Below, piece after piece: positions 17,637-26,317 of a stretch of DNA of 64,000 nt. The position numbers and the translations under genes are program-made. The notes under the pieces are model-generated. The model was not told the origin of the DNA, did not search any database, and saw only the letters and a program-made list of their open reading frames with translations. The DNA comes from Nitrososphaeraceae archaeon. Its GTDB lineage: Archaea > Thermoproteota > Nitrososphaeria > Nitrososphaerales > Nitrososphaeraceae. The DNA is taken from NCBI GenBank assembly GCA_021325295.1, contig JAJPHM010000017.1, positions 29,296 to 93,295 on the forward strand, in the 5' to 3' direction. The number at the start of each line of letters is the position of its first letter. Position 1 is the first letter of the stretch.

Positions 17637-19736
17637 CTATTTCCCCAACGCCAGTATGGCAACAAAGGCTGGCACGAAAACAATGGCTACGGTATTGAGT
17701 AATTTTATCACCGTATTCAGTGCAGGGCCGGCAGTGTCCTTGTATGGGTCTCCGATAAGGTCTCCCACCACTGCCACCGCATGAGACTCGGTCTTTTTCT
17801 TTCCTTGCATTTCGATTAGTTTCTTGGCGTTATCCCAAGCTCCGCCGCTATTTGCAAGGTGGTATGCCAAGAAAAGTCCGCTGACTACGGCACCCATCAA
17901 GACACCCGCCACAGCCGTCGGTCCAAGCAGCACCCCTGTGACTATGGGCGAAGCAACGGTAACAAGAGCAGGCTTCCAGAGTTCCCTGAGGCTAGCGCCT
18001 GTGGCAATATCAACACACTTGGCATAGTCTGGCAGCTCTGTTCCCTTTAGAATGCCTGGTTTTTCTTTGAACTGCCTGCGTATTTCGTCTACCATCTTGG
18101 ATGCAGCCGAGCTTACGCCGGAGATAAGCTGACTTGTTACAAAGAAAGGCAGCAGGCCGCCCACAAGGAGACCGATTATCAGACCGACATCTGACAGCGA
18201 GTAGAGGAAGACCTTGGCGGGAAATATCTTGGTAGCTTCATGCTGGAAAGCCTGTATCATGGCCAGCGCTGCAAGTCCCGCGCTTGCAATGGCAAATCCC
18301 TTTGTTATGGCCTTTGTCGTGTTACCTACTGCATCTATCTTGTCGGTGATTGCCCTGTTCTCCTCGCCCATTCCGGTCATCTCTACTATGCCGCCAGCGT
18401 TATCGCTTATCGGCCCAAATGCATCAATGCAGAGCACAATTCCGGCGAGACTTAGCATTGCAGTGGCCGCCATGGCAGTTCCGTATATGCCCATCACCGG
18501 ACTCTGAGTTATCCCATACATTATGCCGTATGAGGCACCAAGGACAATTACAATAGATATCATAAAAGGCCCTGTTGACCTCATGCCTGAGACAATCCCC
18601 GTAAGTGTATTAGACGCGTATCCCCATTTCGTAGAGTCGGCAATCTCCCTTACCGGTTTGTACTTGTAGTTAGTGTAATAGTCGGTAATCTTTTGTATAA
18701 CAGGCACCAAGAGTGTGCCCAATACTGTAGCCCCAAACAAAGAGTACGCCAATGGTGTAAAGCCAAGGAAAGCTGTTGTAAAGATAAAGTTCAGCACTAT
18801 CGCAACTGCAGCGCTAACTACAAATGCAATATCAAGTGGCTTCATAGGATCAGTTATCTTTCTTGGAGTTACAGTCATTGCGCCGACAATAGATGCGATA
18901 AGCCCTGATGCACCAATAAGTATGGGGTAGAGCACAAGTGGATTTACTGTTATGCCGATAACAGAAAGACTCATAGACGTGAGCTTGTCTCCTCCGATGG
19001 CCTTGAGGGTGTCTGGAACAACGAGTGCGCCAAGGAGCATCGCGGCAAGCAGGGTGACAATATAGGACTCGTAAACGTCAGACCCCATGCCTGCTGCATC
19101 GCCCACATTATCACCTACATTATCGGCTATTGTAGCAGGGTTTCTTGGATCATCTTCTGGAATTCCGGCCTCTACCTTACCTACAAGGTCTGCGCCAAGG
19201 TCGGCTGCCTTTGTAAATATGCCGCCGCCAGCTCTGATAAAAAGTGCAATAAGGCTCGCTCCAATCCCGACTCCGGCCATCATGAGCGGGTCATGAAACA
19301 CAAAATAAAGCACCGTTATAGCGATAAGAGCCATTGCAGGAACAGACAAGCCCACGGTTGCGCCGCCCCTGAATGCTGTGGCGAAAGCATGACCTAGCCC
19401 CTTATGAGTGGCTTCTGCAGACCTGACTGCAGACTTGACTGTGATCCTCAGGGCTATCAACCCTGCAAGGCCAGATAGCGCAGCACCCACGGCAAATGCC
19501 ACGCCATTAGAAACGCCGGATGCAAAGCTGATTATTATCGCAAGTGCAATTGCAGCAGGAATAACTATTTTGAATTCTCTTTTCAAAAAAGCCATCGCAC
19601 CGGTTCTGACTGCCGACGAGATGCTCATCATCTTGTCGGTCCCGCTGTGCTGTTTTCCAACCCAGATCGCAAGGGCTGCTGCAGCTCCCATTGATGCTGC
19701 AGACGCGCCTACAGGCAGGACATCTTCAAATACCAT
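17637..19736 (-). CDS. hppA: Membrane-bound proton-translocating pyrophosphatase
   Basis: The 699-residue, ~16-helix membrane protein hydrolyses pyrophosphate and pumps ions. Signatures are GADLVGKVEAGIPEDDPRNP and IADNVGDNVGDAAGMGSD with the Mg-PPi binding acidic groups. In the GNTTKAITKG segment a lysine (about residue 475) and the following Thr occupy the places that distinguish K+-independent H+-pumps from K+-dependent enzymes, which have Ala there. This predicts a K+-independent H+-PPase; the ion choice is known family knowledge applied to the sequence. ATG start at 19736. Confidence 0.97.
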   Translation of the reverse strand: MVFEDVLPVGASAASMGAAAALAIWVGKQHSGTDKMMSISSAVRTGAMAFLKREFKIVIPAAIALAIIISFASGVSNGVAFAVGAALSGLAGLIALRITVKSAVRSAEATHKGLGHAFATAFRGGATVGLSVPAMALIAITVLYFVFHDPLMMAGVGIGASLIALFIRAGGGIFTKAADLGADLVGKVEAGIPEDDPRNPATIADNVGDNVGDAAGMGSDVYESYIVTLLAAMLLGALVVPDTLKAIGGDKLTSMSLSVIGITVNPLVLYPILIGASGLIASIVGAMTVTPRKITDPMKPLDIAFVVSAAVAIVLNFIFTTAFLGFTPLAYSLFGATVLGTLLVPVIQKITDYYTNYKYKPVREIADSTKWGYASNTLTGIVSGMRSTGPFMISIVIVLGASYGIMYGITQSPVMGIYGTAMAATAMLSLAGIVLCIDAFGPISDNAGGIVEMTGMGEENRAITDKIDAVGNTTKAITKGFAIASAGLAALAMIQAFQHEATKIFPAKVFLYSLSDVGLIIGLLVGGLLPFFVTSQLISGVSSAASKMVDEIRRQFKEKPGILKGTELPDYAKCVDIATGASLRELWKPALVTVASPIVTGVLLGPTAVAGVLMGAVVSGLFLAYHLANSGGAWDNAKKLIEMQGKKKTESHAVAVVGDLIGDPYKDTAGPALNTVIKLLNTVAIVFVPAFVAILALGK

Positions 19737-20102
19737 CCAAAACGATGCCCAAAACTAGATATATAAGCATTGCAATTATGTCTGAACAAAAAGACCTGTA
19801 ACAACGCTTTATCGACCGGCGAATTGACTTTGACTTTACCTTTACAGCCTTGCTCGTACCTTTTCATCTTTCATTTCATTACCGCTTTGCTGCTGCACGT
19901 ACGTCTGAACACAACAATGCACTACCCAGTCAGCGTCTCCGGCATGATTTTGCTTTTTGAGACCATCATTCCGCCCAGAAATAATCCATTATTTAGCAGG
20001 CGGATTGATTTAGAAACGATGGCTATTCCTTCAAGTAGAACGGAAAGGAAAAGAAAGGTTGAAGCTATCTACATGGCTTGAAAGAAAGAGCAACATGGCA
20101 AG
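19737..20102. other. Interval between hppA and cdvC; one weak small frame
   Basis: 366 bp between two minus-strand genes. On the plus strand a 54-codon ATG frame (19918-20081) ends ERKRKVEAIYMA, but it has no clear promoter or motif and is left unannotated. No RNA gene or repeat was seen. Confidence 0.4.
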
Positions 20103-21332
20103 CTATAGCGCTTTGAACTGCTCGCTCCATCTCATATAGGCCCTAATCATGTCGACGCTGACGCTTGGCTTTCTTATCTTCAGTATCTCCTTGATGTCTG
20201 TCATGGTTATTGCTCTTGGGACCGCGCCTTGTTCCATGGCTCGGCCGCTTTCAAACAATTCGTTTACTACTCTTAGCTGCGAAGACTGGCAGATGTCCTT
20301 GATATCGCTTGCACTATAGCCTTCGGTTATTTTTGCCAGCTCTTCTATCCGGAGGCCGGTGTCAATATTCAGTGGTCTAGTGTATTGGTTGAATAGATGA
20401 GTCCTTGAAGCGTTGTCAGGCAATGTAACGTAGATCCTTTTCTGGAACCGTCTCAGAAACCCTGCCTCGAGTGTCCAAGGCTTATTTGTGGCTCCGATAA
20501 CATAAAGCTGAGATTCCTTTGATTTTCCATTTATTCCATCCATTTCTGTCAGAAACTGGTTCTTCACCCTTACCTCTCCGCCTACCTCGCTGTTTCTTGT
20601 ACCAAGAAGCGAATCAATTTCGTCTACAAAGAGAAGTACAGGGACACCCTCATTTTCATTTAGCTTCCTGGCCATTGTAAAGAGCTTTGATATATTTTTT
20701 TCAGCCTCACCTAGCCACTTGCTCATCATAGAAGCTGCATCTACATTGATAAAATAGCCGTCAATTTCTGCAGCTGCAGCAGCCGCAAGCAGAGTCTTGC
20801 CGCAGCCAGGAGGTCCGTAGAGCAGTATACCCCTTGGCCAGCCAAGAGGGAAAAGGTCCGCTCTTTTCATTGGGTATACTATTGACTCCCTGATTGCTCT
20901 TTTTGCATCATCTAGACCGATGACCTCATCCCAACTGACATTGGGCTTTTCCTTCATTACTAACTCGTCAAAATCTGCCTTCAATGTCTCGACATTGTTG
21001 CTCTTTGCACTTCGTGTGCCAGTATCCTTGCCATTTCCTCCGCCGTCTGTCGCTTCGTGTTTATCCGGGACCTGATTTACTGAAGGCCTTTCGTCATCAA
21101 GGCCATGAGACATCTGCAGCGCCTTGATTCTGTTCTGATAGGCGCTTGCTCTTTCAGTATAAACTTTGTTTAGTTTGTATTCCGGATAGATCTGGACCAG
21201 CTTGACTAGGGCCTCGATAGCTCGCTGGTAGAATTGAATCGCCATTCCCCGCGACCCTTGAGAATCTAGTCTGATTGCCTCTGCAGCATATTTGCTGGCA
21301 CTATTTTCTAATTCTTGAGGGGCTATACTCAT
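20103..21332 (-). CDS. cdvC: Vps4-like AAA ATPase CdvC with N-terminal MIT domain
   Basis: The 409-residue protein disassembles ESCRT-III filaments during archaeal cell division and membrane scission. Residues ~5-78 form a three-helix MIT domain (repeating AxEAIxLD and AIEALVKLVQIYPE heptads). After an unstructured linker (~80-115) comes the AAA module with Walker A GPPGCGKT (173-180), Walker B VLLFVDEID (233-240) and the arginine-finger region. It is the last gene of a same-strand block with two ESCRT-III-like genes. The 370-bp gap upstream suggests it may have its own promoter. Confidence 0.95.
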   Translation of the reverse strand: MSIAPQELENSASKYAAEAIRLDSQGSRGMAIQFYQRAIEALVKLVQIYPEYKLNKVYTERASAYQNRIKALQMSHGLDDERPSVNQVPDKHEATDGGGNGKDTGTRSAKSNNVETLKADFDELVMKEKPNVSWDEVIGLDDAKRAIRESIVYPMKRADLFPLGWPRGILLYGPPGCGKTLLAAAAAAEIDGYFINVDAASMMSKWLGEAEKNISKLFTMARKLNENEGVPVLLFVDEIDSLLGTRNSEVGGEVRVKNQFLTEMDGINGKSKESQLYVIGATNKPWTLEAGFLRRFQKRIYVTLPDNASRTHLFNQYTRPLNIDTGLRIEELAKITEGYSASDIKDICQSSQLRVVNELFESGRAMEQGAVPRAITMTDIKEILKIRKPSVSVDMIRAYMRWSEQFKAL

Positions 21333-21702
21333 AATTACTATTCACTTTCTCCTTGTCCTTGACCTGATTAGGTTGACACAGATTGGTCCCGGGTTTGAAT
21401 TACTAGTGTGTAAATCTATATTGCTCAACGACCAAAATAATTTGCACCCTACGTTTGCCGGCTTTTGCCAGATGTTTGACCAGATTAGAGTGAAGTAGAG
21501 TAGAGAAGATCGGAGCAGTTGGACTAAAGCCAAGCCTGACCTGACTTGGTCTGATCAATAGCACCAAGGGGCATAGGGATTTCTGTCCTTCATATCTTAT
21601 TTTTTATGTTTTGATTTGTATGTCTTACCTTACCTTCTTACAGTGTTTCTTTTGTTATTCCCTTCCTTCATTCTCTTCTCTTATCCATTAATTGCTACTC
21701 TG
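21333..21702. other. Gap within the cdv block
   Basis: 370 bp between cdvC and the upstream ESCRT-III-like gene. Plus-strand C/T tracts (21590-21690) are seen; no supported ORF or RNA. The length suggests that cdvC is not strictly in one operon with the genes before it. Confidence 0.4.
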
Positions 21703-22245
21703 TTAGGTTAGAAGATGACCTTTCTCTTGGCAATCGGTGTTTTCGTCACTTGCTTGATTATTCCGGCCCTCTTTTTGGTCTAACTTTAGGGCAGGACTCG
21801 ATTCTTGGGGACAATGAAGGAGGGAGATGGCACAAGAAATTTGCGATGTATCCAAATCTAGTGTTTCCGCAGCATAAAGGCGGGCAAGTTCTCTTGATAG
21901 GTCTTCAAGTACAGCCTCGGCAGATGGCACAAGTCTCTCAATGTCATTTTTTATTTTGTTCAGCGACAATGCAGCAGAGTCTATTACTGCAATAAATTCG
22001 TCAAGCATCCCCGCTGTTTCGATTCTTCCGGCCAGCTCCGAAATTATATGCTCTCCTTCCCTGACAAGGCCAAGAGCCACAGTCAGCTCCTGATAACCTC
22101 CTGTATCTTTTGCCTGCTCGGACTTTGAGAAAAGGCAGATTTCCGACTCCAATCTTGTTCTGAGCGTCTCCAGAGCAAAAGAATTTCTCTGCAGAGTCAC
22201 AAGTGCAGCCGAGGCCCTCGCCTGTGGCGAGATGCGCCTAAGCAC
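21703..22245 (-). CDS. ESCRT-III-like protein (divergent CdvB paralog)
   Basis: The 180-residue protein is almost wholly helical. Its N-terminal half (LRRISPQARASAALVTLQRN, ALETLRTRLES) has the amphipathic helix-hairpin pattern of Snf7/CdvB, and the later LSLNKIKNDIERLVPSAEAVLED stretch matches the region where CdvB has ISGMLSGILVDAG. The C-terminus is polar (LDQKEGRNNQASDENTD). It starts with a GTG at 22245 preceded by GGTGATATC, the same leader found before cdvB. It is probably a second filament subunit that works with the neighbouring CdvB and CdvC; the identity match is weaker than for CdvB. Confidence 0.7.
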   Translation of the reverse strand: MLRRISPQARASAALVTLQRNSFALETLRTRLESEICLFSKSEQAKDTGGYQELTVALGLVREGEHIISELAGRIETAGMLDEFIAVIDSAALSLNKIKNDIERLVPSAEAVLEDLSRELARLYAAETLDLDTSQISCAISLLHCPQESSPALKLDQKEGRNNQASDENTDCQEKGHLLT

Positions 22246-22472
22246 CCGATATCACCAATTGCCTCTTTGTATGCTTGTCTGCTTTTCCCCAGTTATGGCT
22301 TGCTCTACTGCACTGCACTCCTATTCCGGATTAAAAGAATGACTGCAAGAAAAAAGGGACGTAGTTAAAAGTAATTGCGTAATACATTTGGTTTATTTAC
22401 CTTCCGGGCATCCATCCTTTCTTTCCTTTTGACTGCCAGCACTGTCGCTAGAACCTCTCAAGGCCAGTGCTA

Positions 22473-23162
22473 TTATTTTGCTACCAGCTCTGCTGGAAGC
22501 TCCGAGAAACACTGTCTCATCTCTTTCTCTGCGGCTGCAGATGATTCTTGTATTATCTTGGCGGCCTCTTCGTTTGCAGATTCAAAATTTATTGTATAGC
22601 CGCCAACCTGGCCAGCATCTACCAGTATACCGCTTAAAACCTCTGATATGGCCTTCATTTCGCTTTCCATTTCCGGCATGTACTGGACGATTAAAGAACA
22701 TATGCTTTTTACAACGGCCATCGCAGGACCAGCGACTATAACCAAGTCACCGAGCCCAGAAACTGCAGCAAATTTTGCTTGCAGCTTTTCAAATGATACC
22801 TTGGACATCATGACCACAGCAGTCATCCGTCTGGACTTTGCCAGGTCAGAAGACAGAATGCAGGAATATTGTGTATTGTTCTCCCTGACTGATGTCACCA
22901 AGGTCTTGAATATTCTGTCATCTGCAGACCTCAGGCCAGCACACAGCTGCTCAAGTTTGCATGTCTGCTCAAGTATCATTTTCTGGACAATGTCAACACG
23001 CGGCTTCAGTGGCCCGCCCGGTCTTGGGAGTGGGTTATGATTTTGGGTTTGATCCTGAAATTGAAATTGATTCTGGTTCTGGTTCTCTATGCTTTCGCCG
23101 TCTCTATCTTTCACAATCAAATCATCTTCAGCCTGTCTTGATTGATCTTCTTCCTCATGCAT
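22473..23162 (-). CDS. cdvB: ESCRT-III-like cell-division protein CdvB
   Basis: The 229-residue protein has an acidic, Gln/Asn-rich N-terminal extension of ~50 residues (repeated NQNQ, QFQFQDQTQN), then the ESCRT-III helical core: VQKMILEQTCKLEQLCAGLR, NTQYSCILSSDLAKSRRM, LGDLVIVAGPAMAVVKSI, and the signature ISEVLSGILVDAGQ followed by YTINFESANEEAAKIIQE, which is shared by thaumarchaeal CdvB proteins. It would polymerise at the division site and be remodelled by CdvC. ATG at 23162 follows a GGTGAT ribosome binding site. The Gln-rich N-terminus is unusual. Confidence 0.88.
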   Translation of the reverse strand: MHEEEDQSRQAEDDLIVKDRDGESIENQNQNQFQFQDQTQNHNPLPRPGGPLKPRVDIVQKMILEQTCKLEQLCAGLRSADDRIFKTLVTSVRENNTQYSCILSSDLAKSRRMTAVVMMSKVSFEKLQAKFAAVSGLGDLVIVAGPAMAVVKSICSLIVQYMPEMESEMKAISEVLSGILVDAGQVGGYTINFESANEEAAKIIQESSAAAEKEMRQCFSELPAELVAK

Positions 23163-23233
23163 TTGATATCACCTGATTACTACTGCAGGATGACAATTTG
23201 CAGGATAATACTGCATGCATTCTGAATCGCTTT

Positions 23234-23247
23234 GTTACTGTAGTAAC
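23234..23247. promoter_or_regulatory. Palindrome between cdvB and the TrmB-family regulator
   Basis: GTTACTGTAGTAAC is an inverted repeat (GTTACT, 2-base spacer, AGTAAC). A related half-site, CTGCAGTAAC, lies at 23255-23264, and TTACTACTGCAG at 23173-23184 is its reverse-complement-like partner near the cdvB start. The site is in the 115-182 bp between divergent genes, one of which encodes a winged-helix regulator, so it is a candidate operator for self-regulation or control of cdvB. It is inferred from symmetry and position only. Confidence 0.45.
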
Positions 23248-23343
23248 ACCGCTCTGCAGTAACAGCTTAGCATTTTTTTGAACTTTGACACAATCTATTT
23301 GACAAATGCTTTTACCTTCAATTCCGAAAAAGCCCTTTTGTTT

Positions 23344-24564
23344 ATGCATGGAATTGCTAGGGAAGACCAAGAAGACGAAGCTGGCTTGGACATAGCCAGC
23401 GGCAATACCGATCTTGCCGGAAGCCTTGAGGAATTTGGTCTGTCAAAGTATGAGGCAAGGGCGTACATTACAATGATAGGAAAAGGCTCGCTTGCTGCAA
23501 GCGAAATAGCATATTACGCTAATCTACCGCGCACAAAAGTCTACCAGACAGTTAAAAAGCTGGAAAAAAAGAGGCTTGCAACAATATCTAGACAAAAGCC
23601 ACTTATCTGTAGCGCAAGCCCTCCTGAGGAGGCATTTGCCGAAATAGTAAGCCTGCATGAGCGCAGGGTAAAAAATATGAAAGGAATAGTTGAGAGACTG
23701 CAAAAGATAAACGACGAAAGGCAGAGGCCAAAAGGATCCGAGGAGAGGAGATATTTCATACTTGACCCCGATTCTGCACTTGAGAAGATAAAGAGCCTCA
23801 TATCGCAGGCAAAAAGCTCTGTAGCTGCCCAGCTAGACCCCTGGGGCATCAGGCTAATTTCACAGTGCAGGCTTGCTCTGGTCAAAGCCATCAGCAACGG
23901 AGTAAAAGTTCAGCTGGTCGCATCATCTCGGTGTTTGGAAAATGAAACTTTCTTTTCACTGGCAGATGGTATAGAGATAAGGTTAGGAGATGTGGTATCA
24001 AGCATAATGGTGATTGATTCCATCCATGTCATTACCGTCGACGGTAGCAATGGCAGGGCCACATTGTTTTCATCAGCCGAGGTATTTGGCGCATCACAAT
24101 CAAAACAATTCCAGTATGTATGGGACAGATCTGTTGAAGCAAGGCTGCTGGCAGGCTCTGACCCCGCGGTAGCATCAAAAGCAATGCGGCTGGCCCAGGC
24201 TACAGAGAACGGCCTCTCTGCGCACGTGCTTGAGTGCACAATGAGTTCCCGGTCTGACCTTCCTGATGGCCTATTGGATGTGGTCGACCATAAATACGGG
24301 CTTGATATATCTTGTATGGACACAGGACAGATACTTGATGTGGTTGACTCGGCCCTGAAGATAAGCTGTAGCGGAGGGCTGAAGCATGACAGGAACAATA
24401 ATGTAATCAGCTTGCAATCATCTGCGGACAGCAGGAATGTTCTGCCACTGGCGCTGATTCTAGCCTGCTACTTCAAACGGGTTGGAAATGAACCAAAGTT
24501 GATGCAAAATTCCGGGCAAGGGTTCCAGACAGTGCATCTGAAATTGGCAAGGTCCACCCTGTGA
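23344..24564 (+). CDS. TrmB-family transcription regulator
   Basis: The protein has an N-terminal winged helix with the TrmB signature: EEFGLSKYEARAYITMIGKGSLAASEIAYYANLPRTKVYQTVKKLEKKRL, then a coiled-coil linker and a C-terminal region resembling the TrmB sensor domain (DPDSALEKIKSLISQAKSSVAAQL). These regulators bind small molecules, often sugars, and repress or activate transcription. The ATG at 23344 (406 residues) is chosen because the winged helix begins soon after; the frame is open back to a TTG at 23278. It is divergent from cdvB with a palindrome between them. The ligand is unknown. Confidence 0.85.
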   Translation: MHGIAREDQEDEAGLDIASGNTDLAGSLEEFGLSKYEARAYITMIGKGSLAASEIAYYANLPRTKVYQTVKKLEKKRLATISRQKPLICSASPPEEAFAEIVSLHERRVKNMKGIVERLQKINDERQRPKGSEERRYFILDPDSALEKIKSLISQAKSSVAAQLDPWGIRLISQCRLALVKAISNGVKVQLVASSRCLENETFFSLADGIEIRLGDVVSSIMVIDSIHVITVDGSNGRATLFSSAEVFGASQSKQFQYVWDRSVEARLLAGSDPAVASKAMRLAQATENGLSAHVLECTMSSRSDLPDGLLDVVDHKYGLDISCMDTGQILDVVDSALKISCSGGLKHDRNNNVISLQSSADSRNVLPLALILACYFKRVGNEPKLMQNSGQGFQTVHLKLARSTL

Positions 24565-24684
24565 TGTCACCTTCCCATTTCCGTTTCCGTAGTCATTCTT
24601 GCCTTATTTTGTATTCTTCTTTTGATTGGTGTTCCGATCTGCTCAGGTAGCTCTAAATATCAATAACAAGATAACAATCTGGCA

Positions 24685-25248
24685 TTGCGTGTAGCAATTG
24701 CAGCAATAATTGCTGCAGCGTCAGTTGCAGCTGCAGCCGGTATAATACTTTATCAGATGAACATTCCATCTTCGCAGGCTGAAGCTGGCAATGCCGACCT
24801 CAACTCGAATGCTTCTCAGCTTCAATCGCAGGTGCGAGCGATGAATTTGTCTGACACCACATACCTCAAAGCCAAGGCTACCGTGAACGGATTTGTTGTT
24901 TATACCGACGTAGCTGCTACTCCCGCCCAGCAGATAAAGGGCCTCGACATAAAGGACCATCTGGATGAAAATCAGGGTATGCTTTTTGTATTTGACCACG
25001 AGATGCAGCAGGCATTTTGGATGAAAGGAATGAAATTTCCGATTGACATTATCTGGCTAGATAGCAATGGCAGGGTCGTGCACATTGAGAATAGCCTCCC
25101 TCCATGCCCGCCACTTCCGGGTTTCTGTCCGACATATTCACCCGGAGCCAACTCACTTTATGTCTTGGAGGTCACGTCGGGGTTTGCTCAGAAGCATGGA
25201 GTCATGTCAGGAACCCAAATACAGCTTCAGCTTTTACCAAGAAATTGA
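24685..25248 (+). CDS. DUF192 extracytoplasmic protein
   Basis: The 187-residue product has an N-terminal membrane anchor or signal (VAIAAIIAAASVAAAAGIILY, residues 3-23) after a TTG start, then a DUF192 domain: ATPAQQIKGLD, GMLFVFDHEMQQAFWMKGMKFPIDIIWLD and LEVTSGFAQKHGVMSG. DUF192 proteins are small beta-barrel proteins of unknown function that act outside the cytoplasm. Length is normal for the anchored form. The gene lies 120 bp after the TrmB-family gene on the same strand. Confidence 0.88.
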   Translation: MRVAIAAIIAAASVAAAAGIILYQMNIPSSQAEAGNADLNSNASQLQSQVRAMNLSDTTYLKAKATVNGFVVYTDVAATPAQQIKGLDIKDHLDENQGMLFVFDHEMQQAFWMKGMKFPIDIIWLDSNGRVVHIENSLPPCPPLPGFCPTYSPGANSLYVLEVTSGFAQKHGVMSGTQIQLQLLPRN

Positions 25249-25282
25249 GCTACTGCTGACAGGCTGCTAACTATTACTATTC

Positions 25283-26158
25283 TTATTCCTCTTCCTGTTC
25301 GTTTTCTCTTTCTTGTTCAGCAAATTGCTGATCATCCTTCTCAAAAGACTCTATCTGACCCTCAACTTTGTAAGTCAGGCGCTCTGCCTTTCTTGCAAAT
25401 ACCAGGTAGGTGGTATGGCCTATCATCCTCATTGAAGGTCTGGTCATTCCTTCCCTTGCCTCCATGTTTCTTATCAAAAGCTCTATGCAGTCGATATCGA
25501 TAAATCCACCTTTTTTCAGCTCTGTTGCGGTTCTCTCGATCTGGTTCATTGTAGGACAGATTGCCACAAAAGCCCCACTTCCCTTCAGGGCATCATACAC
25601 CTGCTCGATAACTGTCCATGGGTCTCCGAGGTCGACTATTGCAATATCCATGTTTTTTATCTCAAGCCCCTTGTGTGGATCATGCATGTAAAATGTAACA
25701 TGCTGGCTCAGACCAGCTCTATCGACATTACGCTTTGCAATCTCTGCAAAGTCAGGATTTACGTCAAAGGAATGAATATGTCCGCTGGGTTTTACAATAC
25801 TTGCCATAAACGTGGTGAGAGCACCGCTGCCAGTACCTATTTCGAGAACAAGAGAGCCATTTGCAAGCCCTGTTCTAGCTGCAATAAAACCCAAGTCTTT
25901 CGGATATACTATCTGTGTCCTCCTCTCCGACTTCATTATAAAATCGTGAATGGTCGGCTCGACCAAGAATATGACCTTGCCCTCGGTGGTCCTTATCGCA
26001 GAACCGTATTCCATTCCTACAAGCGGAGCAAAGTCAATAACACCAAGGTGTGTATGAAACTTTTTGTCAGAGGTTACCTTCGTAAGCCATTTTTTTCTGG
26101 GCGTATGAAAAAGCAAGACGTACGAGCCTTCCTGAATCATTTGGTTGCAACGATACAC
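25283..26158 (-). CDS. trmI: tRNA (adenine-N1)-methyltransferase TrmI
   Basis: The 291-residue enzyme methylates A57/A58 in the T-loop of tRNA using SAM. The N-terminal beta domain (EGSYVLLFHTPRKKWLTKV) and the catalytic Rossmann domain with motif I VLEIGTGSGALT, IHSFDVNPDF and the IVDLGDPW motif (NPPY-like acidic loop of the m1A family) are visible. The C-terminal Glu/Gln-rich tail (ERENEQEEE) is extra. The start may be the GTG at 26158 or the ATG six codons later (MIQEGSYVLL), since homologs begin close to the latter. Confidence 0.93.
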   Translation of the reverse strand: MYRCNQMIQEGSYVLLFHTPRKKWLTKVTSDKKFHTHLGVIDFAPLVGMEYGSAIRTTEGKVIFLVEPTIHDFIMKSERRTQIVYPKDLGFIAARTGLANGSLVLEIGTGSGALTTFMASIVKPSGHIHSFDVNPDFAEIAKRNVDRAGLSQHVTFYMHDPHKGLEIKNMDIAIVDLGDPWTVIEQVYDALKGSGAFVAICPTMNQIERTATELKKGGFIDIDCIELLIRNMEAREGMTRPSMRMIGHTTYLVFARKAERLTYKVEGQIESFEKDDQQFAEQERENEQEEE

Positions 26159-26317
26159 AAAATTGCAAGGAGATAAAAATCAATCCGTCAGAAGCCAAGA
26201 AAGTAAGATTAGGGAGACAACCCGGCTACTTGCATGCTTGCTACTTCATTGCATGATTTTGGCCAGCAGACCTCCGGCCTTGTCTATTCATCTCATTGTC
26301 ACGGTTCTTTGAAACTA

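Noticed and set aside
19918..20081. 54-codon plus-strand frame between hppA and cdvC
   Set aside because: It has a basic end but no promoter, ribosome binding site or recognisable pattern.
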